Below are positions 58,612 to 64,000 of a stretch of 64,000 bases of DNA, piece after piece. Position numbers and translations under genes: made by a program. The stretch's first letter is position 1. Every line of letters begins with the position of its first letter. The notes under the pieces were generated by a model. That model did not search any database. It saw only the letters and a list, made by a program, of their open reading frames with translations, and was not told the origin of the DNA. The stretch is from Terriglobia bacterium (GTDB lineage: Bacteria; Acidobacteriota; Terriglobia; Terriglobales; Acidobacteriaceae): the NCBI GenBank assembly GCA_020073015.1, contig JAIQFZ010000005.1:24957-88956 (forward strand), read 5' to 3'.

Positions 58612-61600
58612 ATGGTTGGGCGGTTCCTACGGCGGCGGACCTCCGGGGAAACATCCCCGCAACGGTGGTTTGCCGTTTACTGCACGCGGGCCGCGATGAC
58701 CGGTCTGCTCTGGGTTCTGGCTGGCATTGTTCCCGGGGTTGCGCAGCAGGGCGGGGCCGAATCTGTTGCCCCAAAACCTGCCGCTCAGATTGATCTGTCG
58801 CCACTGGGATTCAGCGGACTTTCCCGAGGGGCCCGGCTTTCGGGAACGGCAAACATTTCTCTGGATTTCCTGGATGCCGGCCACGTTCTGGTGACCTTCA
58901 ATCCGAAGAAGCTATTCAAGCGGCTGCCCGATTGCCCTCCGACTCACAATGACCGGTTGATGCACGCCATGGTTGTGGAAGTGCCCGGCGGGAAGGTGGT
59001 GAAGGAGGCAGATTGGTATTTGCACGACACGCGGCGGTACGTCTGGCCGCTGGGGTCGGGCCGAGTGTTGTTGCGGAGGTTGAACCAGCTGTACGTGGTG
59101 GATTCAACGCTGGCAGAGAAGCTGGTGCTGGACTCGCGCAAAGAATTGCTTTGGGTATCGGTGACGCCGGACGGGAAGCAGATCGTCGCGGAGACACTCG
59201 ATCCGGCAGCAAAAGAGGGTGAATCGAAGGAGAAGGCCCGAGTGAGGATTGAGTTCCTCGACGCCGACTCGATGGCCGTGCAACGGGTGGTGGAGGCGCA
59301 TGGGGCGATCAATCTACGGGGGACAAGCTCGGGTTTCGCCGATGTGCGCCCTGCGGCGGGAGGCGTGTGGCTAGTGCGATTCGGGCCCGCTGCCCAGGAT
59401 CGCATCAACATCACGCGGGTGAAGGCGCGGCACTCGCCGAACATTCTGTACAGCAGCGCCAATACGGTTCTGGTGGGGCGCTGCGCCGTTTCGGGCAACG
59501 ACTATATCGTGAGCGCATTCAGCGTGACCGGAAACCATTTGTGGAAGCAGCACTGGAGCGAGTGCCGGTACACGCCCATAGTGACGTCGAGTGAAGATGG
59601 CAGCCGCTTTGCGGCCAGCACCCTGACCATCCCGCCTGCCAATGCCGCCGACGGCGACCGAGAGACCGAAGGTGACGGTCTGGAACAAACGGTTCAGGTC
59701 TTCGATACGGCCGGCGGCGGTTCTGTGCTCTCGATCAAGGCGAAGCCGGCGGTGCTGGACGGGCTGAATTTTTCGCTCTCGCCGGATGGGCGTCAGCTGG
59801 CGGTGATCGAGGGCACGACGCTCGACATTCATAGGTTGCGGGAGATGTCGGGCGACGAACGGACGAAATACCTGGCCGTCAAGGCTGACACGCCGGGACT
59901 GTATGCGCCTCTGGCGGGCCAGAAGGGCGGAGCGGAAGAGCCAATCGACATCTCCGCCGTGTCGGAGGACGCGGTTGCTGCGGAGCAGCCGAATGCTGCA
60001 TCGAGTTCGAGCGCGGCGGCGCCAGAGCCCGCGAAGCCTTCCACCGTCGGAATGCCCGTGGTGCCGGGAAGTTCAGCGGGCACGGCGCGCAGCACCAGTT
60101 CCAACCCACCGGCGCTAACGCTTCGGACAGGAACCCAGGTGGTGGCTTTGGATGTGGTGGTGACGGACTCCAAAGGCCACTTGGTGAAGGGCCTGCAGCA
60201 AAGTGATTTTACTGTAGGCGAAGACGGAAAGCCGCAAAGCCTGCGCTACTTCCGGGAATACGCTGGAGTGCAACCATCGGCTCCAGCAGCGCAACCCGAG
60301 AAAGAAGTCCTTCCGCCGAATATTTTCTCGAATCACTCACAACCCGCGGAGCCCGGCGCCGTCACCGTGGTTCTGCTCGATCTGCTGAATACGACCATGG
60401 CCGATCAGGCCTACGCCCAGTCGCAACTGGTGAAGTTTCTCAAGAACAAGCCGAGGGATGCGCAATTCGCTTTGTGCACGCTAGCCAACAGGCTGCAGAT
60501 GTTTCAGGGGTTCACACAGGATCAGAATGTCTTGCTGGCCGCAGCGAAAGGGAAGAAGGCGTCGTTCCGCAACAAGTCAGTGCTCGAGTCGGATGCCGCA
60601 CCGATCTCCATCGAAGCGGGAAAGGCAACGACGAAGTTTCTTCCTGACCTGGATTTTTTTGTGCAGTCGATTGCGCTGCAGCAGTCGGAAGCTCGCATCC
60701 TGGATGCCGAGCGGCGAATGTTTGTGACCATGGATGCCTTTGCCCAACTGGCGCGGTATTTGTCGGGGATTCCCGGCCGGAAGAACCTGGTGTGGTTGTC
60801 GGGCTCGTTCACGCTGGGAGTCTCTCCCGACATGAGCGGAAGCAACCCGATGCTCGAAGGCCGCAACTATAGCGACAACCTGAAGCAAGTGTCGAACCTC
60901 CTGGCGGAGGCGCACGTAGCCGTGTATCCGGTGGATGTAAAGGGGCTGGTGACGGACCCGCTATTTACCGCCGCGAGCAATGACAACCTGTCACCGATTT
61001 CCATGCAGGGTTCGACGCCGACGGGACCGGCGGGTCCGGGCGGAAGCATACCCTCTGCCGGTGCCGGCGGCCGCCGCACCGTGAACACCGCGGTACCGAT
61101 TGCGGTGATGCAGGACCAAGCGGATCAATTTGGCCTCACCCAAATCGGCGAGCACGCGACCATGGACAAGCTTGCCACCGACACGGGCGGGCATGCGTTC
61201 TACAACACGAATGGCATCGCCAAGGCGATCAACACCGCGGCGGAAGAAGGCGCGAACTACTATGCGCTCTCCTACACGCCCGTGAACAAGAACTATAACG
61301 GCGCATTCCGGAAGGTGAAGGTTGCGCTGGCGGGGAAGAAGTATCACTTGGCATATCGCAGTGGCTACTACGCCGTCGATCCGTACGCAGTTGCAAGGCC
61401 CACGAAGGATCTGGCTTCCGGTCTCGCGTTAGCGGCCATGCAGCAGGGATCACCGCAGTCGCGACAGGTGGTGTTCGGGGCCAGAGTGGTGCCGCTGGGA
61501 AAACCAAGACTGGTGAAAGACGCGCCGGCCTCTGCCGCGAAGCCCGCCAAGGGCAAGCGGAAGGGCGAGTCGGGGCCAGTAGAAATGCAGCTCTATTCGA

Positions 61601-61956
61601 TTGACTACGCGGTGACTCCGACCGATCTTCGCTTCAGCCCGATGGCGGATGGGACCTATCACGATGTCCTTAACTTTATGGTTACCGCCTTCCACGAGGA
61701 TGGAAGGTTAGCGGCGAGCCAGATTAGCCAGATAACAGCTGATCTCAAGCCGGAAGTTTTCCAGGACATCTTGCTGGGAGGTGTTCGGTTGCACCAAGAG
61801 CTTGATGTGCCGGCGAAGAGCGTGGTGATGCGATTGGGAGTTGAGGATGTGGGGAACAGCCATATTGGCACGATCGAGATTCCACTGCCGGTCAAGGCTC
61901 CGCCGGATGCCCCTCAGGTGGTGAAGCGCTCCATGCCTCCCATCGAACGCGATTGA
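58612..61956 (+). CDS. VWFA-related acidobacterial-type protein with N-terminal propeller-like half
   Basis: This protein of about 1114 residues has a signal region (MTGLLWVLAGIVPGVAQ), then about 400 residues of WD40/beta-propeller-like repeats (LLWVSVTPDGKQIVAETLD, NFSLSPDGRQLAVIEG). An acidic Ala/Ser/Pro linker leads to a von Willebrand A-type domain of the acidobacterial VWFA-related group (VVALDVVVTDSKGHLVKGL...DFTVGEDGKPQ; TVVLLDLLNT; GRKNLVWLSGSFTLG). ATG 58612 follows AAAGGATTGGGG; the ATG at 58696 is nearer the signal. Such proteins are secreted or periplasmic with unknown function. No neighbour suggests a partner. Confidence 0.85.
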   Translation: MVGRFLRRRTSGETSPQRWFAVYCTRAAMTGLLWVLAGIVPGVAQQGGAESVAPKPAAQIDLSPLGFSGLSRGARLSGTANISLDFLDAGHVLVTFNPKKLFKRLPDCPPTHNDRLMHAMVVEVPGGKVVKEADWYLHDTRRYVWPLGSGRVLLRRLNQLYVVDSTLAEKLVLDSRKELLWVSVTPDGKQIVAETLDPAAKEGESKEKARVRIEFLDADSMAVQRVVEAHGAINLRGTSSGFADVRPAAGGVWLVRFGPAAQDRINITRVKARHSPNILYSSANTVLVGRCAVSGNDYIVSAFSVTGNHLWKQHWSECRYTPIVTSSEDGSRFAASTLTIPPANAADGDRETEGDGLEQTVQVFDTAGGGSVLSIKAKPAVLDGLNFSLSPDGRQLAVIEGTTLDIHRLREMSGDERTKYLAVKADTPGLYAPLAGQKGGAEEPIDISAVSEDAVAAEQPNAASSSSAAAPEPAKPSTVGMPVVPGSSAGTARSTSSNPPALTLRTGTQVVALDVVVTDSKGHLVKGLQQSDFTVGEDGKPQSLRYFREYAGVQPSAPAAQPEKEVLPPNIFSNHSQPAEPGAVTVVLLDLLNTTMADQAYAQSQLVKFLKNKPRDAQFALCTLANRLQMFQGFTQDQNVLLAAAKGKKASFRNKSVLESDAAPISIEAGKATTKFLPDLDFFVQSIALQQSEARILDAERRMFVTMDAFAQLARYLSGIPGRKNLVWLSGSFTLGVSPDMSGSNPMLEGRNYSDNLKQVSNLLAEAHVAVYPVDVKGLVTDPLFTAASNDNLSPISMQGSTPTGPAGPGGSIPSAGAGGRRTVNTAVPIAVMQDQADQFGLTQIGEHATMDKLATDTGGHAFYNTNGIAKAINTAAEEGANYYALSYTPVNKNYNGAFRKVKVALAGKKYHLAYRSGYYAVDPYAVARPTKDLASGLALAAMQQGSPQSRQVVFGARVVPLGKPRLVKDAPASAAKPAKGKRKGESGPVEMQLYSIDYAVTPTDLRFSPMADGTYHDVLNFMVTAFHEDGRLAASQISQITADLKPEVFQDILLGGVRLHQELDVPAKSVVMRLGVEDVGNSHIGTIEIPLPVKAPPDAPQVVKRSMPPIERD

Positions 61957-62021
61957 GATTTCATTTTTCCTTGACCTGGATTCTAAGGTACAGGTTCTCT
62001 CAAACCTCTCGTTTCAGACCT

Positions 62022-62143
62022 CTAACGAGCGAAGCAAACGACATCGCTCGGCTCCAGTCGCCGTTCCTGGAACTCCCCAGTGTCCGTATCCACAACCGCA
62101 ATCTGCTGACAGCCCGGATGGTAATCCACTCCATTATGATCAT
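62022..62143 (-). pseudogene. Degenerate IS110-type transposase N terminus
   Basis: On the minus strand an ATG at 62143 after AAAGGAG begins MIIM; one missing base shifts into GVDYHPGCQQIAVVDTDTG, the N-terminal DEDD-type block of a second IS110-family transposase, then EFQERRLEP and a stop at 62022. The rest of the gene is absent. It is a relic of an older insertion, different from the intact element at 62855. Confidence 0.65.
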
Positions 62144-62270
62144 GGTTCGGCTCCTTTCTCCCGGACCTTGGTTGGTTGGCACCACCAAAGTCTACTCGGG
62201 CGTGGGAGCCGACATTGTTATGGAATCAATTACACTCATTGACCCGTAGTTGGTGTAATCGCCTGTGGCT

Positions 62271-62407
62271 GTTGAAAAACTCCCTCCCGATAAATTCGCC
62301 AAAATAAAATCGCGTCAGGATCCCCTATAAACGATCTTCTCGGGTCGGGTAGACATTTTCCATCCCCCCGATTTCGACTGTTTCGAAGGGAAAGGGACTT
62401 TTTCAAC
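62271..62407. mobile_element. MITE-like 137-bp unit with terminal inverted repeats
   Basis: GTTGAAAAACTCCCTCC at the left and its near-complement ending in CTTTTTCAAC at the right give 17-bp terminal repeats with three mismatches. The interior has no gene. GTTGAAAAAGTCC-type ends are common in bacterial IS families, so this is probably a solo remnant or a non-autonomous element. No target duplication is visible. Confidence 0.45.
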
Positions 62408-62779
62408 ACCCACGCCTGATCTATAAGAGGAGATGTCAAGGACATTTTTCTCCCTCGACCGGAAGGAGAGAGTGATTTCTTGACTTCCAGCCCCTGGTTC
62501 GTTATGCGCGGCGTTGGGTTTTGGTTTTCTGCCCTTTGGTCCGGACGCAAGTCCTGCGTGGTTCCATCTCCGTTGCATCTTTATCGTGTAGCGACGACGC
62601 CGATCAGTTCCTGACGCGGGCAAGCCGTGGCGGTTGCCTGGTGGCAACGCATAGATCTATCTGAGGCTCGTGGCCTAGTGCTTTTTCGGGTTGTCCGAGA
62701 GGGTATAGGGATTACACAGAGGCTCAGTGCTCAGTAGCACGTTCGCCTACAGGCGTTAGGGATACTCACTCTCGAACCC
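62408..62779. other. Non-coding IS flank with two adjacent small hairpins
   Basis: No gene is seen. At 62727-62740 GTGCT-CAGT-AGCAC and at 62744-62755 CGCC-TACA-GGCG stand side by side. The stretch lies 3' of the transposase gene and may include the end of the insertion sequence, whose exact border I cannot place. Confidence 0.4.
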
Positions 62780-62856
62780 GAGCGTCTCAAGAACCGATCC
62801 ACCACCACGGGAGAAAGAATCACCGGCGATGGATAGGGCTCCTACCCGAGACGCTC
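62780..62856 (-). repeat. 9-bp inverted repeat bracketing the transposase 3' end
   Basis: GAGCGTCTC (62780-62788) and GAGACGCTC (62848-62856) are perfect complements; the second overlaps the transposase stop codon. It may fold the 3' untranslated end, act as a terminator, or be part of an element-encoded structured RNA. Confidence 0.5.
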
Positions 62857-63922
62857 AAGCGGCTTGTGACTTCAGTTTTTCGACGTCGAAGTTGGCTCCT
62901 TTCTTCCACAGTGTCAGCGTAATGGCTGCGATCTTCCGCGCCAGGGTGAGGCGCACCATAGTCGGCTTGATGCCTTTGGCCAGCGAGCGCAGGTAGAACT
63001 CCCGAAAGGGTCCGGGCAGCACGCTGGCCCGGGTCGCCGCGGCTTTGAACAAACCCTTTAGATCGTGATTGTGATTCTTGTTCAGGCCGCGAATGAAAAT
63101 CTGCTTTTTGGATCGACGCAGTTGGCCTTGCAGGTAGCAATATTCTCCGCTGGTACGCGTTTCCAAGGCCAACCCACTGTAGGCCCAGAGTTGGCGCTTC
63201 GTGCGGAAACGATGCGGGGTCTGGATCAGCGCCACCGCTAATGCCGAACGAATCGGTCCGAGCGAGGGAATCTGCCGCAGCTTGGCCGTGATGCGATGTT
63301 TGCGACTCTCCGCCAGCAGTTCGCGTCGCGCTTGTTGCCGCAAGTGCTGCAGCATGTCCAATTGCTGGTAGAGTTGCTCGGCTCGCCGGCGAACACCGGC
63401 CTCCACGATCTTGCCCAACCACTCACTCCGATGACGCTGATAGTAGACATCTCGCCCTGCACACGGAATGGCCCAGCTGCGATACAGCGCTTTCAGCCGA
63501 TTCATGACTCGGGATAGATCTTTGACGATGGTCAGATAACTGCGCGCCAATTCGCGCAGCATGCGTACCCCAGTCTCGCCGTGGTAGACCGGCTTGAGAT
63601 CATTGAGTCGTAACCGTTCAGCCAGTTTGCGAGCGTCGATCTTGTCACTCTTGTTGCCATCTTTAAGTACTGCCAGTTTCCGCGGATTGCACACCACCAA
63701 CTCGGCCACGTGCGGCTTGAGCAAATCGTACAACCAGGCCGCCCAGGTCCCTTCTTCGAAGGTGACCGACAAAGTTCCGCGCAGACCGGCCAAGAACTCG
63801 AGAATGGTCGAGGCCTTTGTTTCCAGAATGGATTCCATGATTAACTTGCCCGTAGAATCCAACACCGCGACCGAGATCGTTGCTTGATGAACGTCCAGCC
63901 CAATATACTTTTCACTGCTCAT
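62855..63922 (-). mobile_element. IS110-family transposase
   Basis: The 355-residue recombinase has an N-terminal RuvC-like DEDD domain (Asp in YIGLDVHQATIS, Glu in VTFEEGTWAAWLYD, Asp pair in KSDKIDARKLAERL) and the C-terminal IS116/IS110/IS902 domain (LRQIPSLGPIRSALAVALI, AYSGLALETRTSG, RRSKKQIFIRG with the Ser). Length is typical and no frame is broken, so it may be active. The ATG at 63922 has AAAGGAG 8 nt upstream. IS110-type elements lack usual terminal repeats and use a structured bridge RNA encoded in a non-coding end. The upstream end runs out of the window. Confidence 0.93.
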
Positions 63923-63938
63923 CGAGGGTGCTCCTTTC

Positions 63939-63969
63939 GTAGGTGTTCATGCGAACGATGACAACCTAC
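63939..63969 (-). ncRNA. Hairpin upstream of the IS110 transposase, possible bridge-RNA part
   Basis: GTAGGT pairs with ACCTAC and, inside a 2x2 mismatch, TCAT pairs with ATGA around a 7-nt loop. It lies 17-47 nt before the transposase ATG, in the untranslated end where IS110-group elements encode the 5' part or end of their bridge RNA. The window stops at 64000, so the full structure cannot be judged. Confidence 0.25.
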
Positions 63970-64000
63970 TCCAAAAGGGGCGCCCTCTTATAATGCGATT

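Overview
The window looks like the chromosome of an acidobacterium (Acidobacteriota, probably Terriglobia). The reasons are two very large Oar-type TonB-dependent receptors with an N-terminal carboxypeptidase-regulatory domain and a terminal Phe, a VWFA-related acidobacterial-type protein with a beta-propeller front half, a Tat-exported FG-GAP/ASPIC/TPR giant, many exported TPR proteins, high GC, and dispersed TGAA-loop hairpin repeats between genes. This assignment is an inference from gene content; there is no rRNA or marker gene to prove it.

The dominant theme from 4.7 to 58 kb is nucleoside and pyrimidine catabolism. Seven nucleoside-hydrolase-fold genes (NH1 to NH7) lie among a NupC-type nucleoside importer, pyrimidine-nucleoside phosphorylase, cytidine deaminase, deoxyribose-phosphate aldolase, a two-domain ALDH16-type aldehyde dehydrogenase, ribokinase, a TrpF-like isomerase, PyrR, a GRP/ureide-permease-like carrier, a beta-ureidopropionase-like amidase and an NCS1 nucleobase permease. 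Six of the seven hydrolases carry an export signal. Four of these six (NH1, NH2, NH4, NH6) form a separate clade with a rebuilt metal loop (DQD..GP..[TS][DN], then GDQW) and a WDEL motif where the catalytic His-Asp normally lies. A plausible flow is: outer-membrane uptake (TonB receptors), periplasmic cleavage to base and pentose, import of nucleosides, sugar and bases, then ribokinase, phosphorolysis plus DERA plus ALDH16, and base salvage or degradation. Phosphopentomutase, purine nucleoside phosphorylase, dihydropyrimidine dehydrogenase and dihydropyrimidinase are not in the window.

Layout. 0-4.7 kb: two tandem DUF1185 amino-acid-synthesis-like genes, an exported Trz/Atz-type deaminase, an enamidase-like amidohydrolase and a nicotinamidase-like cysteine hydrolase. 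4.7-10.3 kb: minus-strand set TPR-NH1-cdd-pdp-nupC. 10.4-20 kb: VOC protein, FG-GAP/thioredoxin/TPR giant, NH2, NH3, TPR protein, NH4. 20-26 kb: TonB receptor 1, GRP carrier, NH5. 26-33 kb: deoC, ALDH16, trpF-like, rbsK, NH6, pyrR. 33-40.5 kb: tripartite RND efflux system and a YVTN propeller. 40.5-46.9 kb: GntR-HIBADH-E1alpha-E1beta-M24-E2, a 2-oxoacid dehydrogenase operon without E3. 47-48.3 kb: a broken semialdehyde dehydrogenase. 48.5-58.4 kb: TonB receptor 2, alpha/beta hydrolase, DctA-like symporter, NH7, beta-ureidopropionase-like amidase, NCS1 permease and a possible 42-residue protein. 58.6-62 kb: VWFA-related protein. 62-64 kb: IS110-type debris, a MITE-like unit and an intact IS110-family transposase.

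The best regulatory observation is a matched pair of promoter-operators for the GntR/FadR-type regulator: one overlaps its own promoter and the other, a perfect 17-bp palindrome, lies in the divergent region between the broken aldehyde dehydrogenase and TonB receptor 2. This suggests that one regulon joins the oxoacid dehydrogenase operon to the receptor side of the locus.
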